This document shows positions 44,365 to 56,283 of a stretch of 64,000 nucleotides of DNA, one piece after another (the stretch's first letter is position 1; each line of letters begins with the position of its first letter). This DNA comes from Siphonodentalium dalli (lineage: Eukaryota > Mollusca > Scaphopoda > Gadilida > Siphonodentaliidae). Under the pieces are notes generated by a model, which was given only the letters and a program-made list of their open reading frames with translations, had not been told where the DNA came from and did not search any database. The position numbers and the translations under genes are program-made. Location of the stretch: assembly GCA_032622095.1 (NCBI GenBank), contig CP136062.1, positions 151,646,875 through 151,710,874 on the forward strand. The letters are read 5' to 3'.

Positions 44365-44740
44365 GGAGGTTTTGATTACCAGATATCAAATTTCAAAAGA
44401 GGAAGTATTAACAAATTTTGTGTTTTTGTCAGCATTCAGTGTTGTATGCAGGGAGCTTGAGAATGGAAGGTTTTGCTCCAGCATTTAGTGTTGCAGGGAG
44501 CTTGATGATGGAAGATGTTGATCAGAGTTCAGTGTTGCATGGAGTTTTAGGATGGAAGTTGTTGTTGCCCATGGTTACCCATAGTTTGTTCTTTCTCATT
44601 ATTGAATATATTCTCCCATTAAATTAGAAAAATATACATCAGGCTCAAAATAAGATGCTGGACATTAGCAGAATGAGTACCTCGCACTTTCACTGTTTAC
44701 ATTCAAGTGATACATATAGAATATGTAGCTAGTGCCGTCG
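44365..44740. repeat. Three short degenerate direct repeats
   Basis: 'cattcagtgttgtatgcaggg' + 'agcttgagaatggaag' recurs three times between 44433 and 44555 (unit about 45 bp). Otherwise nothing recognised. Confidence 0.6.
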
Positions 44741-44745
44741 CTTAA

Positions 44746-44910
44746 AGGCCCATTTAATTTTCGAATCACCGATTACTGTTTTTATAGTGACTTGATATAC
44801 GGTTTTAATAACATGCTATGACATAAAATATGATTAAAATACTATAATTCATCACAATTTGGAAGTCTGAGTCGCAGGTGCCCATAGAATAATAGAAAAT
44901 AGAAAATAAT
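44746..44910 (-). mobile_element. T8 fragment, reversed
   Basis: TTAA then AGGCCCATTTAATTTTCG and the complement of the T8 right half, ending near 'cccatagaataatagaaaat'. Confidence 0.75.
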
Positions 44911-45128
44911 AATTAAAATAAAATATTTTATTTATACATCTCACAAAACTTGCCTTTTTGTGGTGGAAATCTGTCATTTTCCTAAGTTTTTCATTCACTA
45001 GCCTTCCATTTATGAGGTAAAGCAAACAATTAGTATTCATGATGTGGGCAAATCAGAGTGCCGCTTAGAACAAAATAGTTGGTTGCGTTATTGATAATTG
45101 TTCTAAGCTGGCCTTGTTCTAATGGTAT

Positions 45129-45241
45129 ATAGATGTCCCCAGAGGGTGAATTTGGTGATGCTAGCTGTGTGGAATAGCATCATTAAATTCACCATCTGGG
45201 GACCTCATTCTGCAAATGTAAGACACACCATATCCAGGCTT
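45129..45241 (-). mobile_element. A family fragment, right-end hairpin
   Basis: 'gtccccagagggtgaatttg' with its complement and the end 'acaccatatccaggctta'. Confidence 0.75.
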
Positions 45242-45680
45242 AGTGGTAAAGTATATAATCCAATATCCAACGCATAGTACACAACTAAAGTCTGGTCTCT
45301 TTCTCATAGTAATACAACAACACTGAGCTGTACATAAAGAAAATATTTATTTTTGTTGTGACAAAAATCATCAAACACAAATAAATTAATGGAAAAGAAG
45401 ATAATTCTCCTTTAGTGCCACCGCAGACGCTGCAATTTTATATCGCAAATGGGGGAAATCGCAGGTGGAGAAAAATGGCAAGCCTGCAGATGCTGTGGTG
45501 CTGCAATGTTAGACCCTTCTACTAGATGAAGTTCTGTATATGTCTCTAAAAAAGGCATTGGGTTGTATTTCATTCTCCTCATTAATTATGCAATTATTTA
45601 AATATGGTCTCTATATCAAGACTAAACTAAACTAAACACTAGGTTATTTTTGTATAACTTGCAATTTGAACTTCCAGATA

Positions 45681-46202
45681 CAAGCCTGAATTTAGTGCGT
45701 CTGACATTTGCAGAATGAGGTGCCCAGAGGGTGAATTTAGTGATGCTACCCTGTGGGTTAGCATTAGATCATGTCACGAATCTCTACTCTGGCTGACGCC
45801 CAAAGTAGGGATTCATGGCATGATCTAGGTTAGCATAACCAAATTCACCCTCTGTGGACCTCATTCTGCTTAAGCCTCTTCTTCTGGAAGTACATGTATC
45901 TGTAGTCTCAAATTAACATTGGTTTTAGTTACTTTTTCCCTTCTGTTCAGTTTCTATATCCCTCTAATTTGCAGAAGATAAAATGCAAGATCGAGGTGAC
46001 TAATGGGTGAACATACATCACCAACTTCAACTGGGGAACTTCAATCTGATCTTAGGTCTCCCATAGAAGTTTAGACCTAAGTAGATTGAGGTCTCCAGAG
46101 AGTGAATTTGGTGATGCTAGCCTGCTATGCGGGATAGCGTCACTAAATTCACCCTCTGGGGACCTCATTCTGCAAATGTCAGACACACTAAATTCAGGCT
46201 TG
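45681..46202. mobile_element. A family MITE carrying a 63-bp insertion
   Basis: CAAGCCTGAATTTAGTGCG ... CACTAAATTCAGGCTTG. The flanks ttccagata and ttccagaaa are near-matching remains of a target duplication. The left-end hairpin is interrupted in its loop at 45765-45827. Confidence 0.88.
45765..45827. mobile_element. 63-bp miniature inverted-repeat insertion
   Basis: TAGATCATGTCACGAATCTC ... GGATTCATGGCATGATCTA, flanked on both sides by GGTTAGCAT (45756-45764, 45828-45836), a 9-bp target duplication. Related A copies lack it. A 9-bp duplication fits Mutator-type, but no other member is seen. Confidence 0.85.
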
Positions 46203-46817
46203 TTCCAGAAAAATAAATTATATATATATATCTATTTTTTTTGTACCTGTCAATTTCTGCACCGCGTTCCCAAATGTAAGCAATTGCGGTGGCTGGGACC
46301 ATGGCCCTATTCTCTCAGACAGAAACATTATATAAACACTCCCCTTCCTGCCTCAACTCAATTAAAAGTGTCTCCTTTGAAGAAGTCCAATGGTTTGAAT
46401 TTGTTGTTGTGTTGCCAAGGACACGGCACAATTTTCCTGGTAAAACTCTAACATTGCTTGATCTGTTCGATATGTTATGTTATGGATGTGATTCTGTCGT
46501 GAGCATGCACAGTGGGTGCTCTACCAGTGATCTCCACATGTGATTTAAAATCGCAGCATCTGCTGTCGCATTTAGGCAAATTTTATGTTCAATACAGATC
46601 CAACTGGTTATTTTAACAATTTAGAAATGGACAAGCTGGAACCAAGATTAGCTTGCAGCTATAACTTTCTTTAGGATTTCAACAACATGCGACTTGAAAG
46701 AGAAGAATTTATAAGGATGGTGAACTATTATGAAGGAGTAGCTCATTGATGTATCTCTTCAAGACTGAAACTTTTTGGGGGGATTTTGGAATGAATATTG
46801 TATCTCAGAGATCAGAA
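46203..46817. other. Unassigned; overlapping open frames
   Basis: Open frames at 46086-46451 and 46289-46543 overlap in different phases. Neither has splice sites or a recognisable pattern. GC is slightly raised at 46250-46550, which may be a decayed exon or element. Confidence 0.4.
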
Positions 46818-46821
46818 TTAA

Positions 46822-47062
46822 CCCTTTTATGATGGGAGACGCCCTGCTGCAGCATTTAAGATCCTGTGCCAGTGCATTTTTTTTTTTATTCGAGTTTCCC
46901 CATAGGTCACCTCACATATATAAGATAATGCACTGGCTTACAAGGTAAAGGTAAATATTGTTAGGCCAATGTATTCTCTTATATATTAGAGGCTCCCTAT
47001 GGGAGACTCACATATTTAAGAGAATGCATTGCCACAGGTTTTCGCAAAATTTGAGGAAGGTT
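46822..47062 (+). mobile_element. T4 TTAA-type MITE, right end lost
   Basis: CCCTTTTATGATGGGAGAC start, 'ctgctgcagcatttaagatcctgtgcc', two decayed module hairpins (46876-46940, 46967-47031). Confidence 0.8.
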
Positions 47063-47242
47063 CGTAAACCATCTAATTAAATTGGTATCATATTATCTTA
47101 AAATGCTTGACAGTAAAAGTAAGAGAAATACCATGTCTTTCTCAAATGACAAGTTACATGAGAGGTTCGTTTCGTTGGATTCATGTTTCAAAGTGCAACA
47201 CGATATAGGCAAACATATAAAATAGCTTGATTCTCATCCTCG

Positions 47243-47550
47243 CCTGGTCTCCTTTATTTTGTATGATGAGCCTGGTCTCCTTTATTTTGTATGATGAGCC
47301 TGGTCTCCTTTATTTTGTATGATGAGCCTGGTCTCCTTTATTTTGTATGATGAGCCTGGTCTCCTTTATTTTGTATGATGAGCCAGGTCTCCTTTATTTT
47401 GTATGATGAGCCTGGTCTCCTTTATTTTGTATGATGAGCCTGGTCTCCTTTATTTTGTATGATGAGCCTGGTCTCCTTTATTTTGTATGATGAGCCTGGT
47501 CTCCTTTATTTTGTATGATGAGCCTGGTCTCCTTTATTTTGTATGATGAT
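47243..47550 (+). repeat. Minisatellite, 11 x 28 bp, nearly invariant
   Basis: Eleven head-to-tail copies of CCTGGTCTCCTTTATTTTGT + ATGATGAG. The differences I see are one T-to-A change in the sixth unit (ccaggt) and the last base. The unit is not a multiple of three. Confidence 0.98.
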
Positions 47551-47759
47551 AAGTTTTCTTTTCCTGATGCCTTGGTTGTTGAATTACATTGCAATTACTC
47601 ATTAATAACTCAAATATAATCCAATTTAGCATTTCTTCACACACGGTACGATATCAAGTAGCATACTGTTTCAATTTCCATAGCTAGCCATCATTATTTG
47701 AGTTCGCAAAATAAAATTGACAGGCCCGCCCCAATTTTAAACTAAAGCATCGCTAGGCA

Positions 47760-47990
47760 GTGGCAAAATACACCTGTGGTAATTTCAACAAAGAGCCATA
47801 ATTCTGGTAAAAATTGGCGACGGAACCCAAATTCGAACTTGACCTGTATTTGGGCTAGTAAACTCACACACCAAAATTCATTTCATTCAGTTCAGACTTA
47901 CTAAAGTTATCATCCGGAAACGAAAATAGAGAAATTGTGACAACTCAATGGACAGACAGACCAAAAACATAATACGTCCCGTTGTTTTCT
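47760..47990. repeat. Pearl/BIV160-type core-repeat fragment
   Basis: 'gccataattctgg', 'caaattcgaacttgacctgt', 'actaaagttatcatccgg' and 'gacagacagacc' in family order. Confidence 0.6.
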
Positions 47991-48050
47991 TCAAAAAGGG
48001 CCTATAAAAAATGTTGGATGAGAATCAAATAATTTATTTATGCGGCCTTA

Positions 48051-48861
48051 GGCCTGTTTTATATGTCGAGCCAGACACGGGTCGCGCCAGCCTAATTAGT
48101 GTGAAAATGACAAAGTCCAAGATAGCGCGACTGGAGTACGACGTATAAAACCAACTGGCGCGTCAGAATTTCTCTGGCACGACCCGACGTGCTACACGTC
48201 TGGTACCGACATGCTACTCGTCTGGGGCTCGACGCTGTTTTATACGATGTGCTAAACACGGGTCGCGCTAAGATGATTCGGGGAAAACCATTCCCCATTT
48301 AGCACCCCTTTTGCGGAGAGCATGCGCAATTTGAAGTTTTTGGCATCATTAAGTTATCTCTTGAGTTATCCTAGCGTGACCCATGTCTGTCACGTCATAT
48401 AAAACAGCGTCGAGCCACAGACGTGCTAACTCTTGGCCGTTGTAAATATGCATTGAGGGCAATTGTACGGTACTACGGGGACATGCATGTATCGACTGAC
48501 AAAGGACGTTTCGCGAAAGTTGGGAATAAATATATTGCAGAGATATATATATTCGAAGGTTCAAGGGAAATGAATGACAAGATCCCGATTTTGAAACCAA
48601 CAAAGCGTACATTATGGGAGTCATGCACTGTATAGAGGGCCAGTTTATAGTGCATTGTCAGAGTACAATATTGCGGAAATGATTATAGCAGATGGCATTT
48701 TGTATCAGAAATGCTAAAATTGTTCGAAATATACGATTACAGCACGTGCCAGCTGGCTCGACGTATAAATCAAACAAACTTAACACGAGCCAGAGACACG
48801 CCAATGTCGAGCCAGGGGAAGATAGCGCGACACGTGTTTGGCAAGACGTATAAAACAGGCC
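48051..48861. mobile_element. Harbinger-like MITE, TTA target duplication
   Basis: GGCCTGTTTTATATGTCGAG ... ACGTATAAAACAGGCC, flanked by TTA (48048-48050, 48862-48864). Internal half-copies of the end ('cgacgctgttttatacgat' near 48229; 'cgtcatataaaacagcgtcg' near 48392) suggest a smaller element nested in the same family. 811 bp. The open frames at 48092-48655 are shadows. Confidence 0.82.
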
Positions 48862-48947
48862 TTAATTATCCAAAGCACCAAAAGTGATATGAGTAAAATA
48901 GACGAGATTCTTATCAGGAGTAACTCCTTGAAGCTGAGGTGAGAGCA

Positions 48948-49555
48948 GTCTGATTAAAACCAGACTCGAACCAGCTTCGCGGTACCAAGTCTGAAGAAAA
49001 TGGATAGGTATTCCATTACCAGCAGTAAGCATTACACAATATATTTTCTGTCACATTGGTAATTTCAAAATTAGAGATTATGACAACTAATTAAAGTGAT
49101 ATGAAACACTCCTGTGGGGTGATCAAATAGAAATGGAGAATAATCTTGCTCAAAGTTGTTATCTTTACGAATATTAATCCAAATTGACAACACACAACAT
49201 TGTCGACAGTTGCGTCCCGAATCGAGATGTAAATATTTATAAATGAGTGTAGTTCAAACAATGATTTCTATGAAGTGGTATGGTCGATATGTTTGAAATT
49301 TTTGGCACTGTTAGTAGAATGCTACATTCCCCATGTTGGCATAGCGCCTGTGTACTAACTCGACCAAGTCCTTAATATGCAAGGAGAATAGAAGTATGTA
49401 TTTCCAAGAATCTCAACAGTTAACACCAGGATATAAAGATTATTCGTTAATCTGTTTGTGCGCTATTACATCATACTGCGATGGTAATGGGACACAGGGC
49501 TAAATTCGTCTGACTCTGTTCTGTGAAGCTGGTTCGAGTCTCGTTTTATTCAGAC
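48948..49555. mobile_element. Inverted-terminal element with 13-bp target duplication
   Basis: GTCTGATTAAAACCAGACTC + gaaccagcttc on the left and its near complement on the right. TGAGGTGAGAGCA occurs on both sides (48935-48947, 49556-49568). Each arm contains a GGTTCGAGTCT word similar to a tRNA B-box. The body is related in reverse to 61190-61520. Confidence 0.75.
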
Positions 49556-49742
49556 TGAGGTGAGAGCAACATTTAAAGCTGCAAAAAAGCATTTTTAGTG
49601 AGACAATTAACAGAAGCAATGCATTAGTACATAATTAACTTGGAAGGTAATTAGTTAAAGAATACTTTACAAATGTATCTTACAAATTTGTGATAATGAA
49701 AGTAGAACATTGTTAAAATAAAACTATCAGAATAAAATTAAA

Positions 49743-49892
49743 CAAGCCTTGTAGTAGTGTGTTTGTCATTGCCAGAATGAGGTTCCTAGAGGGTAAATTT
49801 AGTGATGCTAGCCCATCATGCAGAATAGCGTCACTAAATTCACCCTCTGGGGACCTCATTCTGCAATGACAGACACACTATTTCAAAGCTTG
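49743..49892. mobile_element. A family MITE, 150-bp short form
   Basis: CAAGCCTTGTAGTAGTGTG ... CACTATTTCAAAGCTTG, with 8-bp duplication AAATTAAA (49735-49742, 49893-49900). Only one hairpin is kept, so it is an internal-deletion derivative that still moved. Confidence 0.93.
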
Positions 49893-49900
49893 AAATTAAA

Positions 49901-50420
49901 CATGGAGAAAATTCATGGCAAAATTTATGGCAAAGTTGATGTAAATGTATATATCAAATTATTCAATAACAGTTTAACAGTTGTATTCCTACATATATTC
50001 CCACTGCCCCTGTGTCTACTGGACTGAATGTTAATGATTGTGACGCTGGATAATGCATGTGACAGTTGAGTGAGTGAACTGTGTATGACCATGTATAGTG
50101 TGTAGTTGACTTAGAGTTGAAATATGCTTTGATAGAGGAAAGTTTGCATTCCAATACCTTCGATCTTCTCCCTTTCATTCGATATTCCCGACAATACCAG
50201 CATCACTAAAATTCTAAATGAGAAGGACGTAATTAGTAAGATTTTTAAATCGTCAGATTTATATTTAAGTGGATAAAATGACAATTCAAAATTTACAATA
50301 CAGGCATGCTACATTGATTGTAATAAAGATTAGAAAATTATTTAGATAATATAAAGTCATCTGATCTATCCACTCCACAAAAGATGTGTTTTGACCCTGC
50401 ATATCAAGGTATACACAGAC
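49901..50420. other. No feature recognised
   Basis: Low-complexity-free sequence without convincing exons. The minus-strand open frame 49963-50178 has no domain or splice context. Confidence 0.45.
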
Positions 50421-50428
50421 ACAATTTT

Positions 50429-51170
50429 TAAGGCTTCACGATTCCCGGATTTTAATACAGACCACGATACTTAAAATTATATCACGATATGACTAGATAT
50501 CATCACCAATAAAGTTGGGTAGAACTGTAAGAGGATGATACTTGTAACAAGTAGAACAATTTATAGAATTATTGATGTTATATTCTTGGCAATATATTGC
50601 ATTCATTTGCTGATGATAATTATGAACAAATGTTGCTTTGACAGGTAATATAAAATAAATAGTTAATATAAATTGTCCTGAGCTTCATTGTTTATACGAC
50701 GAAGTCGTATACATGTATTTATAAGTGCCTGACATCATCAGGAATTCCCTTATAACATTAAAAGTCAATAACAGTCGCTTATGTAAATAATAGCAACAAA
50801 CTCATGTCATTGTCCAGATTATACAAACAGCACACATTTTTATAATGTAGATAAACCTATATAAACGCAAATTGCCCATTGTGGGAGGCATGCCTACTTG
50901 ATTGTCTGCAGTGTGTTGACAAACGCTTAGGAAGCAGTGAGAGTAAATTAATTTTCACTCAACACTAAACTGAATCCATTAGCCATGGCCTTTGTCTCAG
51001 TGTCAGAGGTGTTTAGGGTAATTAAATCTGGACACTGATAGTGATATCGTCGATATCAATATCCACACCACCGGCAATGATATACCGACCATTTACATAA
51101 AGTGAAACCGACTATACGGTGTAAAATAAAGTCGTGATATGACTAAATACCGAAATACCATGAAGCCCTG
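50429..51170. mobile_element. hAT-like element, CAGGGCTTCA termini
   Basis: Left TAAGGCTTCACGATTCC, right ATACCATGAAGCCCTG, with 8-bp duplication ACAATTTT (50421-50428, 51171-51178). Subterminal 'atcacgatatgacta' occurs at both ends. A fragment of the same family is at 58449-58530. 742 bp, no transposase. Confidence 0.88.
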
Positions 51171-51178
51171 ACAATTTT

Positions 51179-51644
51179 GAGGTTAAAGGAAGGAAATAAT
51201 TCTACCCATGTCAAGAAGAAATTTCAGAAGAATTTGAGCCCTGATATGATTTCTTTGAAATATTGTTCAATAAGAATGATTCTATCTTGAAGGATGCACA
51301 ATATTTATGGTGTAGGAATACAATGCCAGTGAACATGCCATTTACATACACGGTGGGTTATATTAAATGAGGCATGCTGGGTTGTACAATGTCAAACCAG
51401 AACAATTCATATATATAAAGTTAATGAATGGATGATTGATGTCATAGGTCTATAAGAGGCGATACTGATGTCTAACCTTAAAGCTGCAGAAAATGTTTGT
51501 AACATAAAATCTTTACGATATATTATATATTATTGGTAAAATCATTCAAATCCACTCACATAAATTGAATCCATCCATGCTAAAGAAAACAAGACATGCG
51601 ATATCTATGAATTTCTGTCTTCACACAAAATTTTCTGAATTTCA
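51179..51644. other. No feature recognised
   Basis: Nothing supported apart from AT-rich simple stretches. Confidence 0.45.
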
Positions 51645-52232
51645 TGAGAAGCCAAATTGACACTTAATATATAATTGAGCTTATGTGCAATAAGGAGTCT
51701 CTAATTGAGATTAAGTGCAATAAGAATATTCCTTATTGTGCTTAAGCATAATTAAATTTTACTTGTTGCGCTTAAGCACAATTAGATATTCCTTATTGTG
51801 CTTAAATAAGCACAATAAGATCTTTCCTAATTGCACTTAAGCATAATTAGATATTCCCTTATTGCGCTAAATCACAATTAGGGATATCTTATTGCACTTA
51901 AGCGCAATAATTAAAGCATAACAAGGAAAATTTATTTGCACTTAAGCACAATATGATATCCTTAATTGCACTTAAGCACAATAAGAGAAGATATAATTGT
52001 GCTTAAGTGCAATAAGGGAAAATCTTATTGCATTAAGTGTAATAATGAATATCTAATTGCTCTTAAGCACAATAAGGAATATCTAATTGCACTTAAGCAC
52101 AATAAGGAATATTTAATAATGCTTAAGCGCAATTAGGAAAATTCTTATTGCGCTTAAGCACAATTAGATTAGAGATTCCTTATTGCGCTTAAGCTCAATT
52201 ATTTATTAAATGTCAATTTGGCTTCCCATACA
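51645..52232. mobile_element. P family palindrome-array element, AAG-type
   Basis: Left terminus GAGAAGCCAAATTGACAC, right terminus GTCAATTTGGCTTCCCATA. Between them are about 20 copies of TTGCGCTTAAGCGCAA-like palindromes and half-sites alternating with 'aggaatatct' or 'gataattcc' spacers. Non-coding. Confidence 0.8.
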
Positions 52233-52392
52233 ATGTTAGTAGCATCACAGAAATTGTGACACTTTCTGTTATTATTAATTTAAAAAAGCTAAATTCTTGA
52301 ATACCCTTTGTTTCTTGATGTGATTACACTGTATAAATGAGATGAAATGGAAACACAAACATATGGACAGTTTACATGAGTTTGTTAAATAA

Positions 52393-52973
52393 AGGCACAG
52401 ATGGCCTTCATGGTGGGTATTGCTGTTCAAATAATCACATCCGTTAAAACCATCACAAATAGAAAGAATATTAAAATATAGACATGTTTTGTTCTTATAC
52501 CAATCATAAATATCGTGTAAATAGTATGTTATTGTCAAGTTCGAAAGCTGTGTTATGTAAATAAAAGCCAGATTATGTTACAGTAGAGTATATAAAGAGT
52601 ATGCGATAAGCAAAGCACTCAACACTGGAGAGGCCCAACAAAGTGAACTTTGGGTAAAATTGCCACTAAGTTGTTTACAACATACTGTTATAAAGCTTGT
52701 TAATCCCAGTCACCACTGTGTTGAGTGTTTTGCTTATAGCTCACTCTTTATTTACTGTATATAAACAAACGCTCGACTCACACAAAGTGTTTTGCTTATA
52801 ATTCACTCTTTATGTACTGTATATAAATGCTCGACTCACACAAAGTGTTTTGTGAATAATATTGCATTCATACTATCATTATACTATACTATTAGTATAT
52901 TCTTGAAGAAATTTTCATAATTTTGTAACTGTAATTTCTAAATTATAACCTGTAACAAAAGCTATCCATGCCT
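52393..52973 (+). mobile_element. T9 TTAA-type MITE, complete copy
   Basis: AGGCACAGATGGCCTTC ... GCTATCCATGCCT, with TTAA on the right (52974-52977) and ATAA on the left. Contains 'cgataagcaaagcactcaac' and its inverted partner 'gttgagtgttttgcttat', giving a long internal hairpin. Confidence 0.85.
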
Positions 52974-53051
52974 TTAAAGTCGTTAATACTGTGTAATCAC
53001 ATCAAGTTAGCAAATAATTCTCCATAATTACCTCTCAATTTCTCATGTTAA

Positions 53052-53305
53052 CCATTTCATGATTGAAGCTGTGCTGGTTCAGCATTAAAAATCCTGTGCC
53101 ACATTATTCACTAATGTATGTGAGTCTCTCATAGTGAGCCTCGCATATATAAGAGAATGCAATGGCTTACAAGGTCAATGTAAATACTGTTAGGCCAATG
53201 TATTCTCTAATAAATGTGAGGCTCTCTATGGGAGACTCGCATATATAAAAAATGCATTGGCATAGGATTTAAACATAATTTCACGAAGCTCCAGTCATGC
53301 AATGG
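53052..53305 (+). mobile_element. T4 TTAA-bounded MITE
   Basis: CCATTTCATGATTGAAGC ... GCTCCAGTCATGCAATGG with TTAA both sides (53048-53051, 53306-53309). Two module hairpins (53100-53161, 53197-53254). Confidence 0.88.
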
Positions 53306-53474
53306 TTAAGGAGGCCCAATCCGATTTGATATTAAATAGTCAAAATTCCCTGAGACATTTTCTGCTTACCAGGTGTATAAAAAAAATGAAAATTAATTGC
53401 AATCAATTACGAATTCAAAACATACAGAAAACATGGAAATCAGACAAGAACAATATGATGAGACATATGTAAGC

Positions 53475-53772
53475 CTGCAAATAGTGTGTCTGTCATTAGC
53501 AGAATGAGGTCCCCAGCATCACCATATTCACCTTCTGGGGACCTCATTCTGCTTAGGCATTGTCTTCTGGAAAGTACGAAAGTATCTATAGTCTCAAATT
53601 AACATTATTTTTAGTTACTTTTTCACTTCTGGGAAGTTTCTATATCCCCTAATTTGCAGAAGATAAAATGCATAATCGAGGTTCCCAGGGGGTGAATTTG
53701 GTTATGCTAGCATCACTAAGTTCACCCACTGGGGATCTCATTCTGCAAATGACAGACACACTATTTGCAGGC
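53475..53772. mobile_element. A family MITE, internally shortened
   Basis: AAGCCTGCAAATAGTGTGTC ... GACACACTATTTGCAGGC. Both end hairpins have lost their stems' middle. Confidence 0.85.
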
Positions 53773-54233
53773 ATAATTTAGGAACATTTAACAATTGATA
53801 ACTGAGCATCAAAAGCTCTGTCGATTGCTCTCATAGGCTCAGTTACCATTATTATCTGCTATAGAAGTTTTATAGTCTCAAATCAGATTGGCATCTGATA
53901 TTGAACACTAAGTCTTGATTCTGGCATGAAAATATAATTTTACTGGCCATGCTTTTCTAATTCATAACATATTGTTGGAATTTTAGTCATGCAGGTGTAT
54001 CCGACATAATATACAACACTCTAGACCCGGATTAATATAACACAATATAACCCCAGTGCGGGGTGTGGTATAGCACACTTTCGGCATTCCATAACATTTA
54101 TATCTGTTAGATGCATTCATATATACATGGCAATCATTTTGAATAAGACAAGCATGCGCTCACACAAACAAAACTGAAAGAAACAGCCACTGTCTGATCC
54201 CAGGCAGAATTTCTTATATTCAAAAAAGACTAA
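53773..54233. other. No feature recognised
   Basis: Nothing supported. Confidence 0.45.
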
Positions 54234-54262
54234 TACAGTAATACCCTAAATAATCGACTTAA

Positions 54263-56283
54263 CCCTTTCAGTGCCAGGGACCGATCTCATCGGCCCTAAT
54301 TTACGGTCTGTAAAATCGGCCCTAAAAAAATGTTTAAAAAAAATTATGATTTTTTTTTTTTTTGGGGGTTGAATTTTTTTTGGGTATGCTTAACCCTTTG
54401 AACCCGACTGGCCGCAAAAGCGGCCAGCCAGAAAACGTTCATACACCCGACTGGCCGCAGAAGCGGCCAGCAGCATTCAGTGGCATCATAAACCTATGTA
54501 ACATGTGTATACATGTTATAACCATTGGTATATCCACTTATATCTATGTAAATGATCCCAAGGAACTTCAGCAGTGCCATGGGTGCATGTGTATGAGTTT
54601 GTTGTCGACTAGTTGGGGTAGAAAAACATGCGCATGCGCACAGCGCAGAATTCAACAACGTACATTATTTGAAGCGATTCGGGCAAAGCTCTACATTGTT
54701 GCGCGGGTTTAAACATTGGTTTAAATTAGTATTGCATACATAATCAGTGTTCTGTCATATGTGAGCAAAGCGCACGCAGTTTCTTATTTGAGTCGATTTG
54801 TTTCGCGCACGCGCATAGGATAAAATGATAAATGTATGGATTTTTGTGAAATGATGCAATCACATCAAGGATCTTCATAGTACATAAATTTCCGTTATAC
54901 AGCTTCACGTTTTGACATTGCACCAGAGTAGTACTGTGGAAATGGGTTGCATGGTCACAATACCATCTAGTCCGATCTACTTGCGCGTGCACATTATAAA
55001 CACGTGGTCAAATCGTGCATTATTGAGCAATTATGTAAAGTTTAAGACTCGTGGCACCATTTGAACATGACCATCACCGTGCCCTGTAGGCGATGTCTAA
55101 AACGGGACGTAATGCCATTGAATGCACAGGGAAGTGGTGCCATTCGATCACTTGGGCTATATGCTTAGCAACCATTGATACCGTTAAATGCAAACTACAT
55201 GTAGGTTCAATCTTCTAACCTGATGTATCTCGATTTCACAATAGGGTATTGACTGCATAGAAAATGCCGTTTCTTAGCGCGGAATTATACGACGCTATAA
55301 GCTATAATTGCATTATACTTTCAGTTCCGGGTAGTTGCTTAGAAACCGTTATCAGGGAGTGATCGTATGGCAAAGTATACCGTTCTAAAAAAATACACAG
55401 TGGCCCATGGGAACATACCTGTAAAATTTCAGACCTGTAGAACCATTTGAACATAACCATCAGCATGTGCATGCCAAGAATGTCTAAATTGGGGCATAAT
55501 ACAATTGGAATGACAGGGCAATGGTGTCATTCGATCATTTGGGGTATTTGCTTAGCAACCGTTGCTACCCTTAATTACAAGTTAGGATCATACTTCTGGC
55601 CAGGTATATCTCAAATTTCACAATAGGGTGTTGACTGCATCAAAAACGCCATTTCCTTGAGCTGAATTACGACCGTAAAAGCAATAATTGTATTTTACTT
55701 TCAATATCGGGTAGATGCCTAGCAACCGTTACCAGGGAGTGACCACGTGGCAATGTAACCAGATCGTAAAATAATCAGTGGTCCATGGGGAACATATATC
55801 TAAAGTTTCAAAAATGTGACACCACTTGAACATTAACAACACCATACATCTAAACACTGGCCACAATATAAAAAAATACCACTGGGAGCCCAGGGTCAGG
55901 GTGTCGATCGTTGTGGGGAGCCAGGGTTCAAAGGGTTAAGCATGCTATAGCGAATTTAAAAACAAACTGGTTAAAACCTTATAACTCAAAACTATCACCA
56001 AGTATTCATAGTAATAATTTTGATGCCCATGAAAAACATAAGATTCCCTGGCACTAAACCTACAAAATAAGTCTGGCACTGAAAGAGAGTAGAATATAAG
56101 AAAAAAATATTAAAATTGTAAAAAATTGTAAAACATAATAACAAATGATGAAAATTTGTTAGGCCAATGCATTCTCTTATATATGCGAGGTGACCTATGG
56201 TCGACTCGCATATATAAGAGAATGCATTGGCACAGGGTATATGGGTTGATACAAAAATCGGACTTGGCACTGAAATTTCAGTG
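54263..56283 (+). mobile_element. T1 MITE inserted in the foldback, split by T2
   Basis: TTAA (54259-54262), CCCTTTCAGTGCCAGGG, body as in 15177-15614 including a module hairpin (56168-56227), then TTAA (56284-56287). The right tip is altered (GCACTGAAATTTCAGTG instead of GCACTGAAAGGG). Interrupted by 54390-55939. Confidence 0.9.
54394..55935. mobile_element. T2 TTAA-bounded element, 1.54 kb, innermost layer
   Basis: 12-bp inverted ends CCCTTTGAACCC, TTAA at 54390-54393 and 55936-55939. Empty site: gggtatgcTTAAgcatgctat at about 15282-15302. Near the left end are two hairpins CTGGCCGCAAAAGCGGCCAG and CTGGCCGCAGAAGCGGCCAG (about 54408-54427, 54453-54472). The right part is a degenerate tandem array with period about 380-390 bp (starts near 55037, 55428 and 55803; words 'accatttgaacat', 'ggtgtcattcgatca', 'cagggagtga'). 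The 116-codon open frame at 54362-54712 crosses the element boundary and is not a transposase. Confidence 0.93.

Noticed and set aside
49525..49555. tRNA gene suggested by GGTTCGAGTCT
   Set aside because: No A-box, acceptor stem or cloverleaf can be drawn, and the word occurs inverted in both arms of a mobile element.
54362..54712. 116-codon open frame as a possible transposase of T2
   Set aside because: It starts outside the element in T1 sequence, crosses the TTAA border and shows no DDE/D-type or other transposase pattern.
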